Assembly (NCBI GenBank): GCA_033002965.1
Contig: JAURVB010003376.1
Coordinates: 1 to 64,000, forward strand
Source of the DNA: Piper betle
Taxonomy: Eukaryota > Streptophyta > Magnoliopsida > Piperales > Piperaceae
Length of the DNA stretch: 64,000 bases
Direction: 5' to 3'
Shown: positions 11,750-23,639 of the stretch, piece after piece
Layout of the letters: each line of letters begins with the position of its first letter
How positions within the stretch are numbered: position 1 is the stretch's first letter
The notes under the pieces: generated by a model
What the model saw: only the letters and a program-made list of their open reading frames with translations
The model's database searches: none
Told to the model about the DNA's origin: nothing
Position numbers and translations under genes: made by a program

Positions 11750-14624
11750 TAGCATACAAAATGATTTGTTTTGTTTATAAGCATCATTTTGTTCGCTATT
11801 TCTCCTTCTTCTTCACTTCTTTCTTCTCCACTTCTTTCTTCTCATTCTTCGACACCGATGGATTCCCTAGGTGACAATTGGATAAGCCCTTTGTTTTCTC
11901 AGCTTATAGGAGGTTCTTCAACATCGTCATTAATAATCTGCTTTGAAATATTCAATCCTTGTTTCCACCCCCACCACCCACCCACCCGACGAGGCAGATT
12001 AGGTCAGGGCATGGCAGAGGAAGAGGTCGTGGCTATGGGCAGAGGAAGAGGTCGTGGCAGTGGACATGGATAGAAGGAGGAGGTCACCCCGGGGATTGAG
12101 ATCCCCCAAGTGATGGAGGCATGGGCGATCATCCACTACCAAATGCTCAACTTCTTCTCAACCACTCCCAACGGCACTCCCAACACCACTTCTTAAATTG
12201 AATGTGAATGAATAGATGAGCAATCGAGCTTATAATCGACCCATATAACAAGGAAAGTAAGATTATCTCGAATGTTTTACTGTGGTTGTGATTTTTTATC
12301 GTTATAAGTATAAATCATTTATTTTTGACAGGGGTGACCCCTATGACACTTTTAGAATAAACTCTGTCTATTTTGTGTTAAAAATATACATTTCTTTTAA
12401 ACTTTTAGCTTGTTTGGTTTATTTGTATATTTGTTTACATATCATAGTATGCATGTAGGACAACGTTAAAACCAAAACATTTCATCCATGTTTTGCATGT
12501 TACATTACTATCATGAGACGTCAAAAATATATCCGAGTCGGCTTAATCGAATTAAGTAGATTAGTGAAGGTCAGTTGTGAACCGAAACATAGTGTTATAT
12601 AAAGAGACGGATATGTGAATGAATCTGACACATCGTTTGGTTCTTTGACTAATATAATATTTAAAATAATCAACAAGGGCATTTGATTGCAATAGATAAT
12701 TTTATATCAAATCTATAAAATATTTTGTCAAACTTTTGATTCGTTATAATTATCGAAAGTGAAAAATAATATAAATGATAAAATTATATTCGGTAGTGGA
12801 GAAAGAGAGGGATATGTGCTAAAAATTTAAATAGGGCTGAATCCGTTTTTTTATTCATTTGTTATGTGTAGCTTTTTGGAAACAACCTCTACCAGTATAT
12901 ATGTATGTTCGACCACTACTGTACTTTTTCAGAATGGTCATGTCTATCTAGCTACCCAGCGATACATCTTCTGACACAGAGACATCTTATTTTAAAGCAT
13001 AATGCTATACAAATTATATTTTCTCATTCGGTATGATATTGGCGCACGCCAATTTCAAACTTGTTTTAATGGCTCCACTTTAACCAAGTTGACATTTTTT
13101 AATGCACTTGAATTTAGCATATTCATAGTTTAAAACTATATTAATTAAACTGCATTTTTCCATGTACATATCTGTAATACTTTTCTCAAAATTAAATATA
13201 GAAGCTTAATTTCTGATGTATATCAATCACCAGATACTGCTTTGCTTTCCACAACTAATTAGCACGTATATATGCTTTAATTTTATATTAAAATATATAA
13301 TATATCGAACTGCATGTTTTTATATGGTTGGTTCTTGGGTCCTTTATGGTTTTTGCATGCATTAAACATATATTCACATAAAAATTGCAATCACAATACT
13401 GAAAGATTGAGCCCATGATGATCTATCTCGAATTAATGGTTTCATTAAAAGGGAGGGCCCGGTCTTCTTTTGTCTTAATTAGTGAATTAACTCATCTACT
13501 TGTCCTTCTCATGTTTTGGCCAGATTTTGTTTCCTTTTCGAGAAAACATTTCAAAAACATTAAATTAAAATAAAGAATATTGTTGATGATGGAACATTTG
13601 TTCTCTAGCAACGATGGAACCTTTGCCTTGTTACGTGAAACCTATATCTCACTAGTCTATGCGAGTTGCATATTATATCGAAACACAATCATAGTAGTGT
13701 GCTAAACTTGTGTCTTTCAATTTTTATGTTCACCTTATAAATTTTGGCATGAGATCAAATCAAATTAAAGATTAAATATGCTCCCCAAGTGTTTAACACG
13801 AGTTATTGCTCAAAATATTAGACATCTAACTATCCCATTAGGCTCACCATAAATTATTAGCCACGGCCTGACTAAATTGATGATAAATAAAAGTACTGAC
13901 AATAACGTTTTCATCCCTTTCTCAACCAATTGTCCTCCCTCTTCAATGTTTGCTCCTGCTCAGACAACCTCATAGCAGTAGTATAATATTCTTGCATCTA
14001 GTTGCTCTTCTCCTAATCGGTATTTTTTTCTTTTTCGTACATTTGCCTTCTTGTTAGAATTTAATCAGTGTAAGAGCATTCTCATTGTTCTCTTTAGACG
14101 TCACAGTTTCATTGCTCAACATCCTTCTATCTTAATCCCCTCTTGACTCTCCATTATTGTGTCATTGTGTAAGTTACCTCTTTTATTTAGTTGAATCCCT
14201 TTTTTCCTTTTCTGTTTATAAAATTTTAATTAATCCGCTTACTTTTATATCTTCAATGTGGTTACTCCTGACACTTTTTAGAAATCTTTGCTCCTCTTCT
14301 CCTCATCGGCACTTCTCTTCCTTCTTTTTTCTGGTCCTATTTTTGCCTCCTTCTTTGAATTTAATTAGCATAAGAACATTCCCATTGTTCTATACCGTTT
14401 TTTGGGCTGTATTTCTAGCTGTTTGACATTTTTGTTGTTGAAATTTTTATCAACCCTACTTACTTAATTATTTATAGGACGCGTTACTAATCTTTCTCAA
14501 TAATCTTATTTTGTTGCTTTATTTTATTATCTTCCCCATATTTTTTCAACCTCACTCATTTTCCTACCTTAGATTTTTTAGCCTTTTTTTCATTTACTCT
14601 AAGATAAGTGTTTTTCTTTTATTT

Positions 14625-14681
<57 letters not shown>

Positions 14682-14685
<4 letters not shown>

Positions 14686-14857
14686 CAAGCTGAGCCTAGG
14701 GGTGACTATTGGAAAATTTCTAGCACATTTTGAGAAAATAAAAGACGACTCTAATGTTAACTTTTTTTAAAACAAATGAATTAACTTCATCAGCAAGTAT
14801 ACTTTAAATTCTTAATTTGCAGCTCATGCAGAATGTCACTTAAATCTAGTATTCACC

Positions 14858-14861
<4 letters not shown>
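14682..14861 (+). repeat. (TA)n-flanked repeat unit A1
   Basis: A ~180-bp core (starting TGTCAAGCTGAGCCTAGG, ending TCTAGTATTCACCATA) with a (TA)n tract on both sides. It is nearly identical to the unit at 18,616-18,796. Confidence 0.75.
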
Positions 14862-14899
<38 letters not shown>

Positions 14900-15147
14900 A
14901 TTTTCTATAGAGAAGTTTTATACACCACATATTAGTATAGACCACCTAATTACATGGACAGTCCAAATTAATATGTGTAAAATGATACCCTAGGGCAGTG
15001 TTCAGGCACCCAATTTCATAAGCCACTGCTGCCTCTGATTGTAGGTGCCCTGGTGGCCGCCTCGACCGCCTGCCCGACCGCCGCCTTAGATTGTTTTTTC
15101 AAAGTAGTCTTCTTCTTTATCTACTCTTGGCAAGATATAAACATTTT

Positions 15148-15190
<43 letters not shown>

Positions 15191-15194
<4 letters not shown>

Positions 15195-15364
15195 CTAGCT
15201 TAGCCTAGGGCAACTGCAAAAATTTCACATATTTTAAGGAAAATAAAAGATGACTCTAATATTTTTATTTTTAAGACAAATAAACTAACTTCATCATCAA
15301 ATAAGCTATACATTCTTAATTTCCTGCTCTGGCAATATGACACTAAAATCTAGTCTTCGCCATA
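15191..15364 (+). repeat. (TA)n-flanked repeat unit A2
   Basis: A diverged member of the same ~180-bp core: GCTAGCTTAGCCTAGGGC, then AAAATAAAAGATGACTC, then CTAGTCTTCGCCATATAA. It is flanked by (TA)n on both sides. A truncated equivalent lies at 19,111-19,185. Confidence 0.7.
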
Positions 15365-15373
15365 TAATATATA

Positions 15374-15444
15374 TATAAGAAAAATTGATGTCTTTATGAA
15401 CGTTGAATATATGACGTATATATTATGACGTTCATAAAGATGTC

Positions 15445-15486
<42 letters not shown>

Positions 15487-15556
15487 AAAATTGACATCTT
15501 TATGAACGTCATAATACAGGACATCATATATTCAACGTTTATAAAGACATCAATTT
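15374..15556. repeat. Imperfect inverted repeats with ATGAACGT motifs
   Basis: Two back-to-back hairpin-forming blocks built from TTGATGTCTTTATGAACGT and its complement, separated by a (TA)n tract. A second set lies at 19,203-19,346 in copy B. No coding content. Confidence 0.7.
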
Positions 15557-15727
15557 AAAGTGTCAATCGCAGCAAATTAAAAATATATAACCAACGTTTT
15601 CTTAATAATCTTATTTTGTTACTTTATTCTATTATCTTCCCACACATTTTGTTAACCTCACTCATTTTTCTTCCTTAATTTTTTTTTTAAAATAACCTTC
15701 TTTTTAAGCATTTTTATTTTATTTGTT

Positions 15728-15764
<37 letters not shown>

Positions 15765-15789
15765 ACGTCAATTTTTCTTTTATATAATA

Positions 15790-16110
15790 GCGAAGACTAG
15801 ATTTGATATATGTTGGCCTTTGAACAATAAAACATGGCTACTATTGACTTGAACTAGTAAGCAATTTACATAAAATAATTATAAAACCTTTACGGATAAT
15901 TATAAAACATGGCCTTTGAACAATAAAACATACCCACTATCAAGAGTTTCACACTAAAAATATTAAACATTTTATAAAGAAATCATTTAAAGGAAAGAAT
16001 ACAAATATCTGAGGATATAATAGTATTTGAGGTAGAAGACGATAAGTCATTATTGTATGACCAAAAACCAAATGTTATCATCCCTTAGTAGGGAGGACTA
16101 CCTGAAATAG
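15790..16110 (+). repeat. Segment repeated in inverse orientation at 21,990-22,310
   Basis: The reverse complement of this segment matches 21,990-22,310. Shared strings include ACAATAAAACATGGCTA, TAAAACATTTTATAAAGAAA (with small differences) and GATAAGTCATTATTGTA. It lies in copy A of the segmental duplication but is absent from the corresponding place in copy B, where GC-rich DNA is found instead. Confidence 0.7.
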
Positions 16111-16220
16111 CTTAGCTTACAGTAGCCAATGTTAGGTCATTTTTTCCATTAAAAAAGATATTAATTTTCATACTGTTCTTACAAATGCTTTTATTAACTC
16201 TTACAAGGATAGAACACTAT

Positions 16221-16345
16221 TGGAAAATAAAATATGACTCAAACGTTTTCTTTTTTTAAGACAAATGAATTGACTTTATTATAAAATAAGTTGTCCATTC
16301 TTAATTTGCCACTTAGGAAGGATGTCATTCAAATCTAGGTTTACA

Positions 16346-16352
<7 letters not shown>
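16221..16352 (+). repeat. (TA)n-flanked repeat unit A3
   Basis: Third diverged member of the core (GACTCAAACGTTTTCTTT; CACTTAGGAAGGATGTCATT), followed by a (TA)n tract. Its nearly identical partner is 20,225-20,402. Confidence 0.65.
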
Positions 16353-16391
<39 letters not shown>

Positions 16392-16462
16392 TTGTGTTAT
16401 CTTTATTTTGTAGTTATAATATATAGACGTCATTTATTCAACTTTCACAAAACATTAATTTT

Positions 16463-16500
<38 letters not shown>

Positions 16501-18539
16501 TTGTCAAATAGTTTATTAAATTCCTTTTCCGTGTTAGATTTCGTTTGAAACGATTTTATGTTGGATTTGCTACAAATATAAGTGACTTGAAATAATGGCT
16601 CTATTATGTATATAGCCGTATGGATCTGACAGACATCTTTTCTTTGAAGCATTTAGGCGACACGTACTTACAAAATGCGATAATAAGCATCCATTTTATT
16701 CATACAAAATGATTTGTTCTGTTTATAAACAACTATTTTGTTCGCTATTTCTCCTTCTTCTTCACTTCTTTCTTCTCCACTTCTTTCTTCTCATTCCTCG
16801 AGACCGATGGATTCCCTAGGTGACAATTGGATGAGCCCTTTGTTTTCTCAACTAGGACCAATTTGCTCTGATCGATGATGTAAATGCAATCTTGGGAAAT
16901 CAAGAAGTTAAAAGTACTCAGCTTATAGGAGGTTCTTCAACATCGTCATTAATAATCTGCTTTTGAAATATTCAATCCTTGTTTCCACCCCCACCACCCA
17001 CCCACCCGAGGAGGCTGACTAGGTCAGGGCATGGCAGAGGAAGAGGTCGTGGCTAGTGGACAGGGATAGAAGGAGGAAGTCACCCCGGGGATGGAGATCC
17101 CCCAAGTGATGGAGGCATGGGCGATCATCCACTACCAAATGCTCAACTTCTTCCCAACCACTCCCAACGGCACTCCCAACACCACTTCTTAAATTGAATG
17201 TGAATGAATAGATTAGCAATCGAGCTTAGACCCATATGACAAGGAAAGTAAGATTATCTCGAATGTTTTACTATGGGTGTGAATTTTTATCGTTATAAGT
17301 ATAAATCGTTTGTTTTTGACAGGGTGACCCCTATGACACTTTTAGAATATTTTCCTGCATTAAACATATATTCACAAAAAAATTGCAATCACAATACTGA
17401 AAGATTAAGCCCATGATGATCTATCTATGTCGAATTAATGGTTTCATTGAAAGGGAGGGCCCGGTTTTATTTTGTCTTAATTAGTGAATTAACTCATCTA
17501 CTCGTCCTTCACATGTTTTGTCTTAATTAGTGAATTAACTCATCTTGTTACGTGAAACTTATATCTCACTAGTCTATGCGAGTTGCATATTATATCGTAG
17601 TGTGCTAAACTTGTGTCTTTCAATTTTTATGTTCACCTTATAAATTTTGGCAAAATAACAAATCAAATTAAAGATTAACAATGCTCCCCAAGTGTTTAAC
17701 ACGAGTCATTGCTCAAAATATTAGACATCTAACTATCCCATTAGGTTCATCATAAATTATTAGCCATTGCCTGACTAAATTGATAATAAATAAAAGTACT
17801 GACAATAACGTTTTCATCCCTTTCTCAACCAATTGTCCTCCCTCTTCAATGTTTGCTCCTGCTCCAGTAGTACAATATTCTTGCATCTAGTTGCTCTTCT
17901 CCTAATCGGTACTTTTTTTCCTTCTCATGCATTTGCCTTCTTTTTAGAATTTAATCAGTGTAAGAACGTTCCCATTGTTCTCTTTAGACGTCACAGTTTC
18001 ATTCCTTAACATCCTTCCATCTTAATCCTCTCTCGACTCTCCATTATTGTATCATTGTGTAAGTTACCTCTTTTTTTAGTTGAATCCTTTTTTCCTTTTC
18101 TGTTTATGGAATTTTAATTAATCCCGCTTACTTTCATATCTTCAATGTGGTTAGTTCTGACACTTTTCAGAAATCTTTGCTCCTCTTCTCCTCATCGGTA
18201 CTTCTCTTCCTTCTTTTTTCTTGTCCTATTTTTGCCTCCTTGTTTGAATTTAATTAGCATAAGAACATTTCCATTGTTCTATCTTTAAGACGTTACCATT
18301 TTTTGGGCTGTATTTCTAGCTGTTTGACATTTTTGTTGTTGAAATTTTTATCAACCCTACTTACTTAATTATTTATAGGACGCGTTACTAATCTTTCTCA
18401 ATAATCTTATTTTGTTGTTTTATTTTATTATCTTCCCCACATTTTTCCAACCTCACTCATGTTCCTACCTTAGATTTTTTTAGCCTTTTTTTCATTTACT
18501 CTAAGAAGATATAAGTGTTTTTCTTTTATTTCTTTATAT

Positions 18540-18615
<76 letters not shown>

Positions 18616-18620
<5 letters not shown>

Positions 18621-18796
18621 CTAGCTGAGCCTAGGGGTGACTACTGGAAAATTTCTAGCACATTTTGAGAAAATAAAAGACGACTCTAATGTTAACTTTT
18701 TTTAAAACAAATGAATTGACTTCATCATTAAGTATACTTTAAATTCTTAATTTGCTGCTCATGCAGAATGTCACTTAAATCTAGTATTCACCATAT
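18616..18796 (+). repeat. (TA)n-flanked repeat unit B1
   Basis: Partner of 14,682-14,861; same core and same flanking (TA)n tracts, with only scattered differences. Confidence 0.75.
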
Positions 18797-19074
18797 TATA
18801 TATATATATATATATATAAGATTTTCTACAGAGAAGTTTTATACACCACAATGAACCACCTAATTACATGGGCAGTCCAAATTAATATGTGTAAGATGAT
18901 ACCTTAGGGCAGTGTTGAAGCACCCAATTTCATAAGCCACCGCTGCCTCTAATTGTAGGTGCCATGGTGGCCGCCTTCGACCCTCACTGCCCCACCGCCG
19001 CCTTAGATTGTTTTTTTCAAAGTAGTCTTCTTCTTTATCTACTCTTGGCAAGATATAAACAATTTTCTTTTATT

Positions 19075-19114
<40 letters not shown>

Positions 19115-19202
19115 ATAAGCTATACATTCTTAATTTCCTCTCAGGCAATATGACACTAAAAACTAGTCTTTGCCATATAATATATATATATATATATATA
19201 TA

Positions 19203-19346
19203 AGAAAAATATATGTCTTTATGAACGTTGAATATATGACATCTATATATTATGACGTTCATAAAGATGTCAATTATATATATATATAAAAGAAAAATTG
19301 ACATCTTTATGGACGTCATATATTCAATGTTCATAAAGACATCAAT
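19203..19346. repeat. Inverted repeats with ATGAACGT motifs, copy B
   Basis: Equivalent of 15,374-15,556. The TTTATGAACGT and ACGTTCATAAAG arms face each other across ATATATGACATCTATATATT and again across a (TA)n tract. Hairpin-forming. Confidence 0.65.
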
Positions 19347-19574
19347 TTATAGTGTCAATCGTAGCAAATTAAAAATATATAACCAACTTTTTCTCAACAA
19401 TCTTATTTTGTTACTTTATTTTATTATCTTCCCGCAGCAAAGATCAGATTTGAGTATAGTAAATTTTATCTTAATGATCATATTTTGTTGCTTTATTTTA
19501 TTATTTTCCCTATATTTTGCATCTTCACTCATTTTGCTACCTTAGATTTTTTTTTCAAAGTAGCATTCTTATTC

Positions 19575-20160
19575 ATCTATAGGGAGGGGGCAGCCCGCGA
19601 CGGGGTTTGGGGAGGGTGGCGTCCACTACAAGCGGGGCAGGGGAGGAGGGACATCCGTGGCTGGGCAGGTGGGGGAGGGGCAGCGGCCACAATGGGGTTG
19701 GGGGAGGGGGGCATCTTACCACCCGCAACGACTCCCTCCCCCGTCACAGACGCTCTCCCCTCCCTCGTCCGCAGACGCTCTCCTCCCCCGAGGCCTATCC
19801 TGCCGCCGCCCCTCTGCCCAATCCCACCGCACTCCCCCCTCCTCCGCCCGCGAATGCCCCCCACCCCCCTCCCCCACGGCCGATCCAGCCATCGCTGTCG
19901 CGCTACCCCACCCCTCCTCCGCGGCCGATCCCACCCCGCCGCTCTGTCCAACCCCGCCGTGCTCCCTCCCCCGCCCTGCTAGAACCTAGAGCGGGTGGCG
20001 ACGGCGGCAACCACCTCCTCTTAGTGGATCTAGATCGTCCTTATAATCGGATTGCCTAGATCAAAGTTTATTTTATTTTATTAAAAAAAACCAATAGATC
20101 TGGGTCGTCCTTGTAATCGGACGACCAGATAAAAGTTTGTGGGCATGAAACTTTTCCTAC
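19575..20160. other. GC-rich insert of unknown origin
   Basis: An abrupt GC-rich block in AT-rich surroundings, present only in copy B. Open frames run on both strands but are proline-, arginine- and glycine-rich low-complexity strings. No family is recognisable, so I do not call a gene. It is followed by two diverged copies of a 'GATCTnGnTCGTCCTTnTAATCGGA' sequence (20,027 and 20,097), whose inverse recurs at about 20,600-20,635. Confidence 0.5.
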
Positions 20161-20176
20161 CCTAGTGTAGGAAAAC

Positions 20177-20224
<48 letters not shown>

Positions 20225-20229
<5 letters not shown>

Positions 20230-20397
20230 CTAGCCTAGCCTAAGGGCGATTGGTGGAAAATTTCCTGCACATTTTTAGGAAAATAAAAGATGACTCAAAC
20301 GTTTTTTTTAAGACAAATGAATTGACTTTATCGTAAAATAAGTTGTCCATTCTTAATTTGCCACTTAGGAAGGATGTCATTCAAATCTAGGTTTTGC

Positions 20398-20402
<5 letters not shown>
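20225..20402 (+). repeat. (TA)n-flanked repeat unit B3
   Basis: Complete form of the third core type: starts GGCTAGCCTAGCCTAAGG and ends ATCTAGGTTTTGCAATAT, with (TA)n on both sides. Partner of 16,221-16,352. Confidence 0.75.
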
Positions 20403-20433
<31 letters not shown>

Positions 20434-20506
20434 TAGTTGTGTTATCCTTATTTTGTAGTTATAATATATAGACGTCATTTATTCAACTTTCACAAAACAT
20501 TAATTT

Positions 20507-20563
<57 letters not shown>

Positions 20564-20579
20564 TTGGCTAGTGGGGTCG

Positions 20580-21120
20580 ATTGTAAGAAAATTTTCTATA
20601 GTCGGACGATCCAATCATAAGGACGGTTTAGATCTGTAAATCAAAAAAACCTCTTCCCCCTCCTCACCACCCCTTGCCATGCCGCCTCCTCCTTAGTCAT
20701 TGCCGCCAAGGAGGAGCTCGCCAAAGGTGAGGTAGTGGTAGAGGAGAGAGTTGCGGAAGTGTGAGGCATCGTCGGTGGGGTCGAGGGGGAGCAGGAGAGG
20801 GGGCGGCCGCGGGGGAGGAAGGTGGTGGTAAAGGAGGGAGTTGCAAAAGTGGGAGGCATTGTCGGCGGGGTCAAGGGGGAGCGGGGGAGGGGGCGGCCGC
20901 TGGGGGAGGGAGGGAGGTAGGAGCCGGAGGTGGGCCGGTTGAAGCTCGGGAAGAGATGGGTGGAGAGGAGGCGGGTGACGGCATTGGTGGCGCGGGAGAT
21001 AGTGAAGGGGTCAAAGCGGTGGCGGGGGTGAGCCAGGCCGGGTAGAGGGAGAGGAAGAGGTCCAGGGGGAGCGGGAGGGGGAAGGGGCTGTCGCATGCGG
21101 CAAGGTCGAGGGGGAGCAAT
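20580..21120 (-). other. GC-rich insert with 90-bp tandem repeat; possible captured coding fragment
   Basis: Within this GC-rich block, 20,731-20,820 and 20,821-20,910 are tandem copies with an exact 90-bp period. On the minus strand the period is 30 codons: GRPLPRSPLTPPTMPP... and GRPLSCSPSTPPTMPH.... The frame is open from about 21,096 to 20,641 (151 aa), rich in Pro, Ser and Thr, but a start and promoter are not evident. It may be a captured exon fragment or simple low-complexity DNA. Its function is unknown. Confidence 0.4.
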
Positions 21121-21414
21121 TAAATTGTGAATATCTCCGAGATCAATAATTATCTATAGCTATTGTTGGTTTCATCCAATATATATGAACACAGAATACC
21201 CTTACAATGTGTCAAATAGTTTATTAAATTCCTTTTCCGTGTTAGATCATATATAAATCTCTTCATGTTTAATCTTTTGAACAGAATATGATTAATCTTC
21301 ATTTTTAGTTTTATCAATAGTCCATTTTTCTAAAGCAAGATTATATTTCTTTAAGATATGTATAATAGTTTTATGATAATTAACAACCTATTGCTTTTTT
21401 CTCTCCAAATTGTA

Positions 21415-23600
21415 GAGTGGATTTTAATCTTGAGTTTGAAGAAAATCCAGTAACTTGGACTCCACCTGTTGAAGAAGATAATGACAAACACATACATTTT
21501 TAACACATTAGTTGATAATGATAGATCATATAAAGTTTAAAAAATGGGTCAAGCACGACAGAAGCAAAGTTTGGTTGTAAGCAACTACCATTATTTCTTT
21601 TGAGAGAAATTATTTCTATCATTGTCACCGGATAATAAACAATATTTATAAAGTGGCTTTAAAATTATTGAACTTATGTGATTGGTGAAGAAAAGAACTT
21701 CGAGATAATACAAGAAATGTACATGGGTAATACTGGGATATCTTGTAACTCACCCGAGATGTTTAAGATGCAAAAATGTTCTATCTTTGTAAGAACACTA
21801 TGGATGACATTGACTACTGTGTTGGCTAAACTATTGTAGGTATTCAAGTTTACATTATTTGTCTTTTAAATTCCTTTTTAGTTTTAAATATCAATATAAT
21901 ATTTGTTTCCATTTATAGCGAAAGATGTCTTATATGTGTATATCCAATTCACCATCATTAATATTACTATATAAGAAGCGGTAGCAAAATGTTAGATCCA
22001 AAGTCCTCTCTCCTAAGGGATGATAACATCCAATTTTGGTCTTACAATAATGACTTATCCTCTTCTACCGCAAGGAGTATTATGTACTCAGATATTGTTG
22101 GCAGCCTTTGAAGATTTCTTTATAAAATGTTTAATATTTGTCATGCCAAACTATTAATATTTGAGTATATTTATTTTTGTTTTGTCAATTTGTAAAGTTG
22201 ACTCTATGTAAACCGTAAATGTTTTATAATTATTTTATGTAAATTGATTGTAGGTTTAGGTCAACAATAGCCATGTTTTATTGTTAAAAGGCTAACATAT
22301 ATCAAATTTCTCACCCTCATTGATATCCTCTTTATCCACTAATTAAGTGGTTCAACCAACAATGAGGTATAGCTATATATATTTCATATAATATGACATA
22401 TAAAAATAATAATTTTTAGGTGTTTTATTGTTGTGCCATAGGTTATTGAAGGTGGAACTGATATTTTGTTTAAGGAAATTGGAGGATATTTATGTTCCCC
22501 ACACTTAAAGAATCTTCGGAATACTCATTTGAATTATGTTATAGGAATGCTGGAAAGAGAAAAAATGGAATTTAAAGTAAGATAATCTCATTTTTTCTTA
22601 TTTAATTGTTGTATCTATTATTTATTAGGATTGATTTGTTTTTATTTTTATGCCAAAGTTGTGTACTCAACTGGCAAAAGCCCACTATTCCTATCAAATA
22701 ATGAGTCTCAATTTGATTAGACACAAGCTTCTCTTTCTTCTATTTTTGTAGGACATGCGTCTCCAATGTTTAATATCAGAGCAAGAAAAAGAAAAGCCAT
22801 AAGGTCCTTCATCTAGTTAGGAGCCAAGTTGTTTTCTGATATATGGAGACCTTGCTCTGATCTTCTACATGCCTCTATTGAAGAAGATGGTGGGAAAATA
22901 GGGCTGATCAGTAAATACTCTCCCGTCTTCTTGAGCTCTTCAAAAGAATTTTTTCTTGATAAGTCGTATATTCCTTATGAAGATGACTATTTTGCTATAT
23001 GACTAGTTTGTTGGCGTCTGTGTTAGCACTCAAATTTGTTGCAAGAAGACTGGAGATAGTTCACTGACATCTGATATTGGTATGAGAAAAGTTACTATAA
23101 TATATGAGCATGATTTTTTTGAACTTTGAAAGCAATGCCTTATCTCAGAAGAGGCATACCTATCATCAATCAGCTTATCAAATGTTTGGAAAGCAGATGG
23201 AGGAAACAGTAAAGCTTTTTTTGCTAAGACTCTTGACGATAGATTTATATTGAAGGAAATAAATCAAATTGAGCTTGATAGTTTCAAAGGTATGTCTCCG
23301 TTTTACTTCAAACATGTGGCACGGGAGGAAACAAGTTCTTTGGCTAAAATATTTGGAGTATATCAGATAGTTTTGTTTTTGATGATTACTTTCAAGTGTT
23401 TTAATGGTTTATGTTATTAACTGTTTTTTATTTATTATAGGTTTCTACTCTAGACAAAGAATTTTCCATCATTATAATGGAAATATTTTTGCTGGTAAAA
23501 ATATATCAAAGATATATTACAGAAAATCCCTATTTTATAGGAGTGAACGAAAGGGAAGATTTATTGAAAAATATGGGAAATGATACAAAATTTTTTAAGG
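21415..23600 (+). pseudogene. FAB1/PIKfyve-type phosphatidylinositol-3-phosphate 5-kinase, C-terminal fragment
   Basis: Plus-strand exon-like islands match the C-terminal half of plant FAB1 kinases, which make PtdIns(3,5)P2 on endosomal and vacuolar membranes. At about 22,890-22,995 is KYSPVFLSSSKEFF then YIPYEDDYFAI. At 23,090-23,365 are EEAYLSSISLSNVWKADGG, NSKAFFAKTLDDRFILKEI, IELDSFKGMSPFYFKHVA and SLAKIFGVYQI, the kinase-domain N-lobe with the nucleotide-contact strand. At 23,455-23,590 are remnants of the 'MEnLLfGrni' and 'PiFvGnk' segments. A weaker start (VDFNLEFEENPVTWTPP) lies near 21,417. There are in-frame stops (for example after HDFFEL) and frame changes. The catalytic C-lobe (DYSLLVG, IIDFMRQYTWDK) is missing. 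Clear relic; the 5' part is absent. Confidence 0.8.
21990..22310 (-). repeat. Inverted copy of 15,790-16,110
   Basis: It lies between exon-like islands of the FAB1 relic, so it may be former intron DNA of that gene, or an insertion. The reverse complement matches 15,790-16,110 over about 300 bp with small indels. Confidence 0.65.
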
Positions 23601-23639
23601 TATTTTTATCCTTATCTTTACTTTTATTCAATTAGCATT

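Larger units (their letters stand above)
11750..16540 (+). repeat. Tandem segmental duplication, copy A
   Basis: It begins at CATACAAAATGATTTGTT and shows colinear similarity to 16,703-21,246. Shared landmarks include a short reading frame starting MDSLGDNW (11,860 and 16,808), CCACCCCCACCACCCACC (11,966 and 16,986), TTTTTGGGCTGTATTTC (14,399 and 18,300) and GTCAAATAGTTTATTAAATT (16,502 and 21,210). The offset changes from about 4.9 kb to about 3.9 kb to about 4.7 kb, so there are large indels. Copy A has an extra ~1 kb at about 12,360-13,350. I recognise no intact gene; the MDSLGDNW frame ends after about 50 residues in A and earlier in B. Confidence 0.8.
16703..21246 (+). repeat. Tandem segmental duplication, copy B
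   Basis: Colinear with copy A at 11,750-16,540 (landmarks given there). Copy B carries GC-rich insertions at about 19,575-20,160 and 20,580-21,120 that copy A lacks, and has lost about 1 kb present in A. No intact gene seen. Confidence 0.8.

Noticed and set aside
14511..14693. Frames ending in Tyr-Ile repeats (also 16,464-16,652, 18,964-19,334)
   Set aside because: Translated (TA)n microsatellites, not genes.
19577..20059. Several overlapping 100-165 codon frames on both strands
   Set aside because: GC-rich low-complexity DNA opens several frames at once; no recognisable domain, promoter or splice signal.
11282..20560. Regularly spaced (TA)n and hairpin repeats as a possible CRISPR-like array
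   Set aside because: Plant nuclear context, no conserved repeat-spacer structure and no cas genes; these are microsatellites and duplicated elements.
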